Shown: positions 1 through 13,370 of the stretch, piece after piece
Numbering within the stretch: the stretch's first letter is position 1
How the letters are laid out: every line of letters begins with the position of its first letter
Program-made: the position numbers and the translations under genes
DNA from: Pseudisothecium myosuroides
Taxonomy: Eukaryota; Streptophyta; Bryopsida; Hypnales; Lembophyllaceae
DNA length: 64,000 nucleotides
NCBI GenBank assembly: GCA_951799445.1
Contig: OX637287.1
Coordinates: 41,569,724-41,633,723 of the forward strand
Direction: 5' to 3'
The notes under the pieces: generated by a model
What the model saw: the letters and a program-made list of their open reading frames with translations, nothing else
The model's database searches: none
What the model was told of the DNA's origin: nothing

Positions 1-1640
1 TCTCACTATACATTAATTAGTTATAGAATAGTTATGGTGCAGTCATAGAATACATTGTGATGAATGTAATGTAGTAGCCTCAATTTGCAGCTACAGCTGT
101 TAAGATAAATGGTAGGAATTTTGTCTCTTTCATTCACAATTAGGGTTTAGATGAGCCACCGCCTCTTAAATGCAGCTACTACTATATCTCCTAAGTGCAA
201 TAATTTATATTCTTGCTTCTTGCCAATCAACCTCTTCTCATTTTTTTCTTCTTGTTTTTGTTCAAGTTTCTAAAAGAGGTTTTATGTCAATTGCTGACTC
301 TTGAGTGCAATAGTTTACATTCTTCTTCTTGTTTTTTGTTGTTAATTGTTTGTTTTGATGTGCTTTTTTGATCTTGACTATTTTGCTTACTTTGTATGCC
401 TTTGTCAATTGTGCAAAATTGTGCTAATTTTGATTTTGTACATGTATAAAAAACCTTAATAAGAGAATTGAAGATAATATCACAGTAATAAAGGACAACA
501 AAATAATGCAAGTAGTTAAGAATTATTAGTTGGATGAATTTAAACTATAATCATGAACTAATGGATTTCCTAATTTAAGTAGGAATGAAAATTCTATAAC
601 AATAGTGTGAACTTTAGGAATTGTGAATATGCAAAAATCATGAGGAACTTCTATAGAAAAATTAGGAATTTTAAATCAAAAAGACATTAAGTAAAAAATG
701 TGAAGTTAATTAAAACAGGCAAATGATTAAATGTGAGGAAATTGAAATTAAAATACTACATGAGAAAAATTGCATTATAATGAATTGGAAATTAAAAAAG
801 CAAATACAAAATATATAAAATTAATTAATAGAATTGAAACAACTATTGGAACAACTATAAGAACACTAACATTGGGGTAGACACTCAAAAATAGGTAAAA
901 GAACAATAAAATAGTGAGATTTTCAGTAAATTAGGGAGGCTCACAATAAAGTAGCACGCTTACAATAAATTAGTGGGATTCTCCACAATTTAGTGCATTT
1001 TTCAGTAAATTGAGTAGGGATGAAATTTTAATAGATGAATCTTTAAACTAACGACTCTTAGTGCAGGAGATTAGGTTTTCAAGCTCTCTAGTTCTCTTTT
1101 TCTCTCTCACATGTGTGTTTTTAAGGGCTTAGGTTTTTTGAGAAAAAATGAATCTTAGATTTTGGAGGATAGTTGTAGAAGTTAGTTGAAGACTAGGATT
1201 AGCAAATTTACTGAATAGGTAATCACGCTTTTGGGGATGGGAACAAAAACAAGAGATGATTATGATTAGATGTTGGGTTGTTAGATTAGAGATTTGATGT
1301 ACAAAATTAGGGGGTTTGATTAGTCAGATTTGGGAGATTAATGGGATGTCCAGGGTTGCCTCCTCTTGTTGAACAATGGGGGGAATTTGTTGTAGTTAGG
1401 TCAAAACTTCAGTTGCAGCAGCAAGATGTAATCCACTCTAGAAATCCCCTATTCATTTGCGGGGTGGTATCTGCAGCGCAATCAGACCGTAATGCCTGAT
1501 TACCCGATTTTACCCTTGTAATTGGGCATTACAATTTTTTTTAATCCAAATTCAAATCTCATCCCACAATGTTCATCCAATTTTGCGATTTTCTGGCAGC
1601 AGTTTACGTCAGGCATGTCCTAGGAGGAGGGGATTGGCGT
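1..1640. other. AT-rich intergenic DNA, no gene seen
   Basis: Very AT-rich. Small degenerate repeats of the type CAATAAATTAGTGG occur at 940-1010. No open frame with protein-like composition and no RNA gene. Confidence 0.6.
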
Positions 1641-1706
1641 GAAAAAATGTGCCTCCTTGTTGGGCTCCGCCCTCATAGTCGACGCATTTTTTCAGGGCCA
1701 TTGCCC

Positions 1707-1713
1707 TATATAA
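1707..1713 (+). promoter_or_regulatory. TATA box candidate
   Basis: TATATAA in a less AT-rich context (CCCTATATAACTGAAG), about 780 bp upstream of the hairpin at 2490-2578. It fits a plant core promoter with transcription to the right from about 1735-1745. No downstream protein is recognised. Confidence 0.45.
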
Positions 1714-1734
1714 CTGAAGACCAGTTCAAGACGA

Positions 1735-2700
1735 GGAGAAGCGAGTGAGAAGATCAGGGAGGAAGAACCGACAACCAAGACAAGATCAAGCACAGAAAAC
1801 AAGAGCTCCAAGATGAATTTCCAAGGCGGCGAGGAAGCAGCCGAATCAAGGAACCAGCACACCATAAGAACACACGGAGGCAGCTTGAGCTCGGTTAATT
1901 GGAGGCGACAAGGGCCAAATCCCCACTAGCTTGGCTCATCCAACCAGCAAGGATTCATGGAGGGGCCCAGATGGTGAAGCTCCAGAGTCAGGAGGGCTAG
2001 AGGGTCAACTTAGGAAAAAACAGCTGAAGGAAGAAAAGATCGATGCATCAAATTGAGGCAGATACCTCAAGAATCGAGGCATCTGAATTCACGATAAGTG
2101 AAATTGAAGACCAACACGAGGAGCTGCAATCTGAGCCTTGTCGTGACACAAAACCAACACACCGCAAGTTGAAAACGGAACCAAAAGAAACCGTTTCCGG
2201 CATGCTAACTTCCAAGGGCTTGCGAATTCTCCAGCCCTGACACATTGCGAAGCTTGGCGTGCATGTGTATTTTTGTTCGATTGGGCACACACAGTTACCC
2301 CGGTTCGTGGAAAAGATTTGGATTTGAATCTTCGGATGTTTCGGTAGCAACGAATTTCATTATCCACTACTAGCTCATGTATGTATGATTGGTCGCTCAT
2401 AGAGGTTGCATACGATACAATGAAGCACCAATTGCAGACTCCAATCTACAAGTTGGTGGGATTCAACAAGCGACCGTACCCAACCACCAAGAAAAGCAGA
2501 GTTCGCAAACAGTTGGTGGTTGGGTAGTGTCTACCGGCACTACCCAATTACCAAGTAACTTGCGAACTCTGCTTTTCTCTGTCTCTGTTGCAGATCTAGA
2601 TCTACGATCTAATTAATTAAGTTCAGCAATTCATTTGTTCAATCCTTCTCTCCCTTATTGAGCGCTCTTACTTCATCGATCGATGCATTATTCCTGCAAG
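1735..2700 (+). other. Possible transcription unit without a recognised protein
   Basis: G+C-richer stretch after the TATA box. Its reading frames are short: a 38-codon frame from 1813, a 65-codon frame from 2043 and a 75-codon frame from 2389. None resembles a known domain, and the second has a stop 15 bp upstream of its Met. It contains a strong hairpin, so a non-coding transcript is the better guess. It could also be a degenerate transposon piece. Confidence 0.3.
2490..2578 (+). ncRNA. Strong hairpin, possible small-RNA precursor
   Basis: Left arm 2490-2529 and right arm 2538-2578 pair with only a few mismatches and one bulge; the loop is about 8 bases (TCTACCGG). The best paired part is AGAAAAGCAGAGTTCGCAA against its complement. 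Neither arm matches a conserved plant miRNA I can recall. The size and near-complete pairing fit a young MIRNA or a small MITE. Strand is assigned from the upstream TATA box only. Confidence 0.4.
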
Positions 2701-3969
2701 CAAAGGTACGTACACTCCAACAACCCTCACCTTACCATCAGTTACAAAGCTCTCACAGCCATCTTCCCTCCGTCCAAACCCAAGAACTCTGATCAATTTC
2801 ATGGTCATGTAATTTCAGCCTTGGTGGTGGCAATCGAAGCATGGCCAGGCCTGTGCGAGAAGAATAGCGGAGTGGATAACTTAGAGCATCGATCTGTAAC
2901 GATGCGTTGTACATCTGACGTGCTAAGAGATTTACATCTATTTCTGAAGAGCCCTTCATAATTTTTGTTCCCCACCTTTGCTCATCAAATATCACTCAAG
3001 TGACCACTTATCAAGTAGAATAAAGAATAAAGTGAATAAACTTAGGATGAACAGTGATTTCATGGACCATTACTTGACATACTGGGATTGAGAGCCAAGA
3101 GAATATTGTGATTGAGGGCCCTAGAACACTTATCATCCACGTTTGAAGAGGTCAAATTCTCAGTGCGCAAGTGTGTGGATGCTCTTACACCGTCTAGTTA
3201 TGGATGGAACTTGAGCATGCAGTCTATTGCAGACAAAGTTAGCAAGCACAAGTTACAATTTGAATCATGGTGAATAATCTCTTCTAAATGAGGCCAGAAT
3301 CCAGCTCACAGACGGACTTGCACTAAGCTTCGTGCCAGGACCACACAAGGCTCCAAACTGGACTGGCAGTTAGGAATATTAAATTTGAGAATTGGGGAAC
3401 ATGTGCATTGTACACAAGGTTCTACCTTGTGCTTCACTAAACTTAGGCTTTTCTACTAGTTCAGGAATGGAGGCAGAGCCACAAGACTGGCACTTCATGG
3501 CATGAGAGAACTGGCAGCTTCAAACAAACTAGTAGCTGTTGATAATATTCAAAGTTTTGAAAATTTTGTACTTGTTTTCTTGAATTTTACAGATATTTTC
3601 AATTGGAATGCCAGTCATGTTGACATTTCTCATAACATTGTTTACCAGTGAGGCAAGGGTCTCTTTTGCATCCTTGAAAGGGAGACTTGTAATGGACAAA
3701 ATCATCTTATATGGCTCCTCAATCAAGACATCTAGGGAAACATAATACCTTCCCCATACATGTAGAACCATTTCCTAATAGTTATGCAAAGTTAATTGCT
3801 TGTGTTTTGTACTTGGCCTTCAGTCGACACCAGATTTGGAGTTTCTGTTGATTGGATTTATAACTTCTTCAGAAGGCTGTGCTCCACCAACTCTTTCATT
3901 TTGTCAAGTGAGTCGACCTTCACTTTTGCATACGTAGGTTACTTTGCCTGGACGGTTGTTACGGTTGTG
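2701..3969. other. Intergenic stretch, no recognised gene
   Basis: Short open frames at 2683-2961, 2753-2995 and 3529-3771 overlap on both strands and match nothing I know. No repeat with clear ends was found. Confidence 0.5.
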
Positions 3970-4344
3970 AGTAGGGGTAGTCACACCTTCTTCACCACAG
4001 TTGCACTTCTTGGAGAATGCGCACGTGGCATTTTCTCGTTGGAAGTTTTGGCAAGCGGAGCTCGGATTCTTCAAGAATTCAGAGTGCCATTTCTCCTCTG
4101 GAGGTGAATAAACGTTCTTGAAGAAAAAAATTCTCGAGGAATTTTCCAGTTTCATTGGTTGTGCATGACTTGCGGAGCTCCCGTCCAGCTTTGCAGGTAA
4201 CGCATTCTCCAAGAATTGTTCCAAATAGCAAAAAGGGGTCACACCTTTAGGCGGAATGACTCACCATTGGCTTCCCTTTTCTCTCGCCAATTTCTCCAAC
4301 TTCATAGAATTCTGCATCTCAGAGAAGGTGTGACTACCCCTACT
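3970..4344. mobile_element. Foldback element with 22-bp ends
   Basis: The left end AGTAGGGGTAGTCACACCTT pairs with AAGGTGTGACTACCCCTACT at the right. A second inverted block lies inside: TTCTTGGAGAATGCG near 4008 pairs with CGCATTCTCCAAGAA near 4201. GGAGCTC occurs in both arms near 4057 and 4176. The right arm carries about 120 bp extra. A TA dinucleotide abuts each GGGG/CCCC end, which would fit a TA target, but this is not decisive. Open frames over it on both strands are a by-product. Confidence 0.65.
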
Positions 4345-5720
4345 AATATTTCTTCTACTGGAGGTTCTATTGTTAACATTGCCATGCTTAGGCACACCAC
4401 CTCCATCCCTCCAAGCCTAGCAGCAGAGAATCAAACAGCAAATGCAGGTATACCTCCGTCGCAGTCTCCTCCTGGGCAATCATCTCAGTCTGGAGGCTCT
4501 AGTCCCTCTACTAGTGCAGGTCACTCCCTCTGATCTTCTAATAATTGGGACTGAGTAGAAGGATTTTTATATCTGGTTTCTTAATTTAACACTAACCGAA
4601 ACACTAACTGCAAATAGCTTCTATCCTTGTGGTTTGAGCTTGTAAAGAGTCACTGAACTTGAAGAACCTTTTGCAATTCACCTTTTGGTTTCTAAAACCT
4701 TAAAAGATGAAGAACATAAGTCTTAAGACCGTTATGAATAAAGAGTTCCACTAGCTGCATTGCGTAGTCTTAGATAGTTAATGCTACACTTGATGACTCT
4801 TGTTGGAACAAGACTCTAGCATGACTTCAGAAAGCTTACAATTTTTGGAGTGAACTCATAGAATTCAATAGTTGATGTTGTATTTGCTCGCTCTGAACTT
4901 GTCATTCACCTGCATGCAAACTGTGTACCCTATAGAAACTCATCAAAGTTCAAAGGAGACACCAAGGGTGAATTTGCTTTCAAGGTTCATGAAGCCTATT
5001 TAGTAGAACTCTTTATTCAGTACTTTTAAAAACCCACTCCAACCACACCACTCTGTAACAAATGTGGTTACGAAGGAGAAGCTTCACACTGCAGCCCAAA
5101 TTCAATTTACGTGATGAAATCAAGCTTTGTGATGCAAATTGTCCTAGATAGATTGTGTTTGTATCTGCAGGTTGTAGGAGTCAATAGTTTCATAGTAGTT
5201 ATTACTTGGCAGCAGCTCTGGTCATGGGGTGGTCATCCTTGAGCACGCTTTTCTGATAATTCAAAGGATCCATAGGCTCTGATTTTGGGATTCATGAGGT
5301 ACAGGGATGGGTAACAACTGCTCCGAAAGAAAACCTAGAGATGTCTCAAAATTATGAATCAAGATTTGTTGTAGAATTGAGACTGCACTGCCTCACTCCT
5401 TCAGTAAACATGCGCTATGTTTGACAAGTATTTGAACTTGGCAGTATTTGAAGTTTTAGGATTCAGGATGGTAATTAAGAACCTTTTCAACACTGGTCAA
5501 TGCCGCCTAACTCCTCTTGAAAATATGCTTTAGGTTTTGAGTAACCAGTAAGTCATCTTTGCACGTCTAATTATCCTCACCTTGGTTTTGAACATTCAAA
5601 TGTTCATATTTCAAAAATGAAAGTAAAACAAACCGAAGAGCCTGTCGCTACAAAAAGCATTCAATTGTGGATTCATGCATTCACTGCAAAATTCGAACCC
5701 AAATATGGCATCACATTATG

Positions 5721-5723
<3 letters not shown>
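4345..5723. other. Intergenic stretch, no recognised gene
   Basis: A Pro/Ser-rich open tail (4381-4533, ending STSAGHSL) is low complexity and continues out of the foldback element. I see nothing else to annotate. Confidence 0.4.

Positions 5724-5787
<64 letters not shown>
5724..5787. repeat. (AT)n microsatellite
   Basis: About 32 uninterrupted AT units. Confidence 0.97.
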
Positions 5788-5790
<3 letters not shown>

Positions 5791-6104
5791 TATGTCACTT
5801 TGGAATCTGGTTATAATACTTTGGTATGCTAGTAATCTAAAGGTTTGACACTTTCATGAACTAAAATTTAATTGCAATATAAGACTAAATGTGCCACCAA
5901 TCTTACTCGTTAAGCTTGAAGCAAGGAAATTGAAATCTCCACCAAGCCATTCTTCACACACTGGAGCCATTGTGTCACTGCTCCCGAGTATAAAATTGTG
6001 AATTGAAGTCACTTTAAGGTAGACAGTCAATCACCACCCTGATTTGCAATTTGAATATCTTGAGGCCAATTCCAAGAGGGTCACATATTTTTTAGAGGTG
6101 TGCG

Positions 6105-6185
6105 CTTGCTTCATGAATCAAACCCAAGTGGAATTATAATTTTCCAATAAAAATTGTAATTTCTGTGAATTTTTGAAGTGGACTC
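6105..6185 (+). repeat. Dispersed repeat fragment, inverse of 10105-10200
   Basis: GTGGAATTATAATTTTCCAA and TTTTTGAAGTGGAC here reappear in reverse complement near 10105-10200. About 80 bp, diverged, too short to classify. Confidence 0.5.
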
Positions 6186-6904
6186 TCCTTAAATTACATA
6201 AGAAGCTGACGATTTTAGGTTGGTTTACCTTATAAGAAGTGTGTTGTGTTTCTATGTGCTCAACAACTTGTTTGTATATTGTAGGACTTGCGTCATGGAG
6301 CCCAACATATAAATATAGAGATCAAGTATAAAGTAGGATGACTAAAAAGTAAGTGTGCATGTGTGCGTCCAAAAATATACCCTAATAAAACTTAACAATA
6401 GATTTTAGATGCTTCTTGTAGAAATTGAGGCACAAATTTTCAATATCAATCAATTTATTCTTGATCTAAATAAATTTTTCATATTATGTTTAATAACAAA
6501 AATTTGACTTTGCCATTGTGTGGTTGCAATTATTCTATTGTGAAAAAAATAATAATAAAACCTCCTAGACTAACAATCAATCTTGACAAAAAAAATTGCT
6601 CATGTTTAACTCAAACCCTTATTAGTGTTTTCACCATTATGTAGGAATTAGTTTCCATTTGGCAATCAATATCAATAGATTTGTAGAGAGGTTTAGGTAG
6701 ATGTAAAGTTATTCTTCACCTTAGTTAAAAGTGAAAATATTCTTTCATCATCAAGAAAATTGTTAGGAGTGGCTAATTGTCATATAATGTGATTTTAGAA
6801 ACAACCTTTCACACAATTTAACTTCACCGCAAGAGTGTTGCGAGTTCACACATAATGGTGATTAAATGTTGAAATACTCTAGAATATATACAATTGCATC
6901 AAGC

Positions 6905-7140
6905 CACTTGGGGTCCATGTCTTGGTTGACATCAAGTGATCTCCTCTTAGAGATGTGGGTTCGATTCCCATAGGTGCTTCACTAGGCCCTTGACATCTCG
7001 ACTTTTCGACCTTGACAATCCAAGTCAACTGTACTCAATGGTGGATTGAATATACTTAACTTGGATTGACATTCTCGAAGAGACTATTGAGTCATGGGCC
7101 TATATTTTTATTTATCCAATGCTTGTGCTGGATTGGGTCA
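6905..7140 (+). mobile_element. tRNA-derived SINE candidate
   Basis: GGTTCGATTCC at 6958-6968 is a good RNA polymerase III B box inside a T-arm-like context (GTGGGTTCGATTCCCAT). About 45 bp upstream TGTCTTGGTTG resembles a degenerate A box. The body cannot fold as a full tRNA. The following 170 bp would be the non-tRNA part. No poly-A or poly-T tail with target-site duplication was fixed, so the right end is a guess. Confidence 0.45.
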
Positions 7141-10100
7141 TTTAGAGATACAATTTTTTTTAAATCTTAATTTTTTGAGTGATAAATTCAATAATGTTCA
7201 TCAATGACAAAAAATGATAATTTGTAATTCATTTAACAATATCAATATTTGAAATTAATTTTGAAATTTGACATTTCTATATTGTTTGGAATAAATGTAC
7301 ATATTTAAGATTTATTTAAATTCTCAACACATCAACAAGAGTGGTTTGTAAAATGAGTTATATATTTGGAAAAAAAAAACTTGAAGTTTAAATCTCAAAT
7401 TTGAACCCAATATCAATTTAGAATTCGTTAATTTGTCATTGTTTCTCAAATTTAACCCATTTCATTATCCAACAATCAAACTTAACAATGAACTTATTTC
7501 TAATGAAGATGGATGCCTTTCCTTTTGATAAACACTATAATTGTACTTGCTATGATTTAACATACTAAAAGTGATTATAATACTAATACAGTTGGATACC
7601 TGGTCAAGTGCCTAATAATAGGGAATTTTTTAAATATATATATATATATATATATATACACAAATATAGACAATTTATCCTTAAAATGATGTTGCCCTAT
7701 CACCAAAATAGTAGCCAAAAGTTATTAGATTCAAGGATGAATAGGTGATTTTTTCACTTCTATAATTTCCTTAAAAATCATTCATCATATAATTTTAGTC
7801 CCCCCAAAATTAGAATGCATTTTAATGAAATTTATATGAAAATATATCTTTTAAAAGAGTTTGTTTAACTTTCAAAATGCACAAATATTAGCATGTCATT
7901 AGCTTGCAAGGAAACAAAGGAGCATTGAAGAACTGCTAATCTATAATATAAAATTATCGCCCATAATATATTAAATAAAGATGGACCATCTACTCTAATA
8001 CCAAAATTGAAATTTGAGGTATTCATCCTACTAAATTCTACTTTACTTTTTCTCAATTGCCATGTTTTGATACCAAAGAAATACTCATGGAATGATAGAT
8101 GATGAGCGGAATTAGAAAATGCCATGGATTGTGGTGCTTAGCAAAGTTGTGAAACCATGTTTGAGATTGTGTCGATAGAAAGGTTTACAAAACCAATAAA
8201 ACTATGGAACAATCTTTTGGTGCAATAGCAAATCTACATGAATCTGAATCTCTAAAGACTTTGGGTACAAGACCAAATTTGTCCAAGCTAAATGTTGATG
8301 ATTATGTAAAATTTCTTATGCAATTTGACAATGGAAAAAATTAAGTGAATTAGAGAGATCCTCATTTCTATTTAAAGATTAGTGCTTATGGACTTTTTAA
8401 TAAGTCTAATCAAGTTCCACCGAGAGTGTAAAATGAAGTCACTATAGGAGATGGAATTGCAGCATTTCTAATCTTGTAAGGACACTTTGGCTAAAAAGTG
8501 ATTGTAGATAGTGCAAATTTTTAGTAGCTTGACTAATTGTCTTCTATAGTATGTGGAAAGAAAAATTTACGATTTGATTTTACACTATTAGAATATATCC
8601 AACTATTTGTTTGATGTTGGTATGTACAAATTGTTATTACAAGACCAGTAGATGTAGAACGCCTTGGATTTGAAGATAGAGATTTTTCGAGATGAACAAT
8701 TATTTTTTTGGGTAGGATATAGTTTGACAATTTGAAGTTTGCGCCTTCCACAGTCCATGCCTGTAGACGACCTCTTTAATTTCAAGTCAAATCCAATTTG
8801 GTTCGAAAGTTGTTTGTTGGTTAACCTTTAAATAATATTTTTGTTCCTTAGGGGGCAATCCAAAGGATCCGCCAAAAATTTGAAGACCAAACAAGCTCTT
8901 TCTGCTACTTTGAGGAAATTTAAGAAAATGAGGGAGGGACTTCAAAACGAGGCTTAAAATGAAGCTAGAAAGACTCCATTTCCTTGTTGCTTCTTCAGCT
9001 TATTAAAATAAAATCTCCCAAATTAGGCTCATCCCCGTAACAATTAGCCAATTGATTCAAGATTCAAATTTGATAAAGTGGTAACCCCTACTTGTGATCT
9101 AGCCCCTTTTTAAAATTTTAAAGCTACATTTATTAAAAATAGTAGGAAATAAAAATCAGTGTAACAATACATGATATTTTCTTACATTACAGAACATTAG
9201 AGATTCTTGCATCCACTTTGAGAGTAGTGAATTATAAAGCATTTGCCCATGCAAATAGGTTCTTGGCATGTAAGATAGTACCATTGTTTGGCCTTACAAA
9301 TGACACTGCATTGTCGACTCTTTTACTTTCTATATCTTGACCATACTAATGTATACTGAAGCTTACTTGGATTCTTCACCTTTACCTTGGACATATACTA
9401 AATGCACCACCAGCAACTCTTCCGTCACAAATGCAAAGAATCACATGTGCCGCTCACAAAACAGAAAAATATATCAATCTGTTTTTGAGAGGAAGACAAA
9501 TCAACAGAGCTTCCACTCATGTCTACGCCATTCTCTCCAGCTTCAAAATGTCTTGGGAAATCACAAAAAGGGACTCTCAGCCTGTAACCAAAGCATAAAA
9601 CAATGTTAAGAACAAATCCTTTGAAAACAAAAACACGAGAGAAAGAACATGAAACCAATGCGCCACATCGGCCGGGCCCACCTTCATTGGTAGGATTTAA
9701 CGTCCTGTGGCCAAAACAATATGAAGTCTAAGTGAAGGATTCCTATAGTTACGGAGAAGATTCTTTAGCCCTTCAGCTCTACAAGTCCATTGAATTGGCA
9801 ATAGTGTCCTAGTGTCTTGCACTGGAAAGTTCCACATTTCTACAACAAAGGTAAACCAACCTAAAACCGCTAGCTTCCTATTTCCGCCATGCTACTTTGG
9901 ACTCCATTTTCACCACCAAATCCATCCAAATCCATTCACTTTTTTAACAAAATTAGAGTATCAGACCATTATTGTCACAAAAGATAACGTGTCAATCTTT
10001 CATTGGTCAATACTTAAGTGCTAATAGATACATAGAAGGGTGGTTGTAGGTTGTTAACAAGTCGTTTATGAATCCACTCTCCAGGCAGTTTTGTAATTTT

Positions 10101-12281
10101 AGGGCAGTCCACTTCAAAAATTTGTAGAAATTACAAGTTTAATTGAAAAATTATAATTCCAGTTAGGTTCAAACTAATTGTAATTTTATAATTTTGTAAT
10201 CTTGAGCTTCAAACTAATTGGTAGTTGTATTATTGATGGAATAATTCAATCTATCATGATATGGTTGATGGTCCCTTGGCTGAATGTCACATGATTTGAG
10301 GGCTTTTATTTTTTTACTGTTTTTTATTTTTTAAATTGTGTCAATTAAAAACAAAGAAAAAAGTATAAGTCAGTCTAGGTCTTGAAGGTGGGTCATAGGA
10401 ACTATGAGAAACAAAGTGAGATGCCACCGAGGGGAGAACTCGTGGGGGGGGAGACATTTTCTTGTAGAATTTACATACATCTACTATAACGTCCTATTTA
10501 ATGGGGGGCTATTTACCTTGTGAAATGGATTATAAGGCATGCTATTTTTAAAATAAAGGTAAGTCTCAGTATTTTTGGGTGCCCTATTGGTATTTATAAT
10601 TCATTGGAAGGTTCATTTAAAGGTATCCTATTTTATTTATAAGTAAAAAATTTACCACATTTAGTCCATTCATAGACAAGGGTCTAAAATTTTAGCAAAC
10701 ACATTCAACATGTTCCATACCAAAAATTTAGGAGAATATAGATCTACAGTATTAAACGACAAATAATTAGACCAATTAGTCACTTGCTTTCAAACACCAT
10801 CAACAAACTAGAAATCTCAATGTACAACTCAGTCTTTGAATGATGACAAACTACAAGCCATGCTTCAATCATATGTACAACAAAAGAAGGAAAGAAAACA
10901 ATGGCAAATGAAGGCAACAAGATTTAGGAAAACAGATACAAGGATTGCTTATACATGTGGAAAACAAAGCAGCAACTACAATCACAAATAGCTATGTAAA
11001 TGTTAAAAAATATATTAAACCAATCCTAGCATTTACAAACCATGGTGTCATGCATCATCTATACAAATGCATATCATAGTAACAAACATCTCGCACACCA
11101 TGTTATTACATGTACTCCTATACAATATAGTGAACTAGAAATTCTCGGAGCACCTGTAGCATCCTAAGAACTATGACCAGGAATTTCCGGAATAGACAAA
11201 AAGCAAAAAACCACCAAGCAACATTGGCATTTCCAACACTGCAAGGTTGTGGAAAAATTTGCAGAAATACGTTAAAGGTTAGTGCAATGGCAACCACAAG
11301 TGCGACAATGGAATAAAAACATTTGCATCCATTGACCAAATGCATTGAAGATCAACCATATGAAAGTGCATAAATTTCCACAAACAACGTTGAATCTAAA
11401 CACACATTGAAAGCCAAAAAATCAAATGCCACGTAGCTTGTCTTTAATTATATCATCAGCAATGCACCCGAATTTGGTAGAAATGCAGATGGACATAAAA
11501 CAAACTATAGACAAGAATAAGGGTAATCAAAACAACCTTGAGAAATCAAAGAAGCAGAATTGAGGAAGTGCAGTAATTCACTAGTGTTCACCTCTATGCG
11601 TCAGGGAGAACCAGATATCGAATGAAGTTGCGGCCTCCAACTTTGATCTAGAAGGTACATGCAATTTTTTGTTTGCAAATGTTGCCAGCATGTTACACTA
11701 CTAGCCTAGCTAAACCTCTGACAAGTGCTCCAACAGCATCATGCGAAGGTCATGGTCGGCTAATAGGGTCTCCAGCGCCCACAAATTCACAAAAATGTCG
11801 AAGTTCTGATGGAACAAAGGTTGGGTCATCTCCTCCGCAAAACACTGGTGTTGTTGGGATTCCTACGCCACCTTCCACCAAGCAAGGTGGTGGGCTACTT
11901 CCTCCGTTGTTTGCTCCAAAAATCTTCCCAGTTCCTACAAGTTCAAATAGCGGTGTCAAAATTGCCTAGTGGATATAGGCGCATTGGGGTTTCTTAGAGA
12001 TAGGTCGTCTCAGCCCGACCATTGAACATGCACACCTTCTTTAGAGAAAGAAATTATAAACCGACAGACGCACAATAGACAAAAAATGTTTCAAAACGGC
12101 CTCCAAAACTCAATCTCGCAACAAAAATAGAACCATGAACGCATTAACAAGGGAGAAAGCAATTTTAAAGAGGCACGGTGATTGTTTCTTTCCCGTGGAT
12201 GGAACCCTCAAGTACATATTTTGGAAACCCTCAACCACACAAATCGAAATTGAACCTTGAATCCCTAATACGTGATCTGCA
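7141..12281. other. Long gene-free AT-rich stretch
   Basis: 5.1 kb with only short open frames (7865-8125 minus, 9337-9609 plus, 9812-10024 plus, 11118-11345 minus) that match nothing. A short (AT)n tract lies at 7635-7658. At 11660-11970 a less AT-rich patch is open on both strands with Pro/Ser/Gly-rich low-complexity translation (SPAPTNSQKC, IPTPPSTKQG); I do not recognise it. Confidence 0.5.
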
Positions 12282-13370
12282 GGGTGAATGCAAGAAACAC
12301 CTGTACTATTTGTTGCATTCTGTCACACCTTAGTTTTTTATTTTTGTTTTAGCTATAACTTTTGTGTTTTAGGTCCAAATGACTCAAAATTTATTGGACA
12401 GCTACTTATAACTATTATATACTATACCTAATTTTTGAGGATTCTTAAAAAATAATTTACTATTTTTAAACAACCCCGAAAATTTCTCACAATGGTTGAT
12501 TTAGGGGGTTTTAGCACCACTTAAGCGCAAAAAAACGAATTTTGAGCTGAAATTTGGAGAGGATGGTCTCTTAGTAGACTAATAGCTATTGTCCCAAGGA
12601 ATTTTAAAAATACTTATTTTTATGTGGTGTAGAGGTCCACAAAGAGAGCTTCTTTCTACATTTTTTTTCAAAGATATAAAACAATATTTTGGTGATTTTT
12701 TTGGTCAAATCTCATCAACAAAAAGTCTCCTCAAATATACAATTTTTATATATATAAAAAAAAAATCCTATTTTTTACAAATTAAAATGTTAGAAGTGGT
12801 ATTTTCTTCACCGGACTTTTGGACATAGAATTCACATAGAATTCCGGTGAAGAAAATACCACTTCTAACATTTTAATTTGTAAAAAATAGGATTTTTTTT
12901 TTAAAAATATATAAAAATTTATTATTTGAGAAGACTTTTTGTTGATGAGATTTGACCAAAAAAATCATCAAAATATTGTTTTATATCTTTGAAAAAAAAT
13001 GTAGAAAGAAGCTCTCTTTGTGGACCTCTACACCACATAAAAATAAGTATTTTTAAAATTCCTTTGGACAGTAGCTATTAGTCTACTAAGAGACCATCCT
13101 CTCCAAATTTCAGCTCAGAATTAGTTTTTTTGGATTCCAATTAGTGCTAAAACCCCCTAAATCAGCCATTGTGAGAAATTTTCGGGGTTGTTTAAAAATA
13201 GTAAATTATTATTTTTAAATCCTCAAAAATCAGGTATAGTATATAATAGTTATGAGTAGCTTCCATGTAAATTTCCAGTCATTTGGACCTAAAATACAAA
13301 AGTTATGGCCAAAAGAAAAATAAAATACTAAGGTGTGACATATCGCATTAAGTGTTTCTTGCAATCACCT
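12282..13370. mobile_element. 1.1-kb long-palindrome foldback element (family A, copy 1)
   Basis: Two arms of about 530 bp in inverted orientation around a 29-bp spacer (12815-12843). Outer ends are GGTGAATGCAAGAAAC and GTTTCTTGCAATCACC. Next inside come TGTCACACCTTAG on the left and CTAAGGTGTGACA on the right. By eye the arms are well above 90% alike over the inner half. No protein is encoded; a 79-codon frame at 12589 lies wholly in the left arm and is not credible. A target-site duplication was not resolved. Confidence 0.85.
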
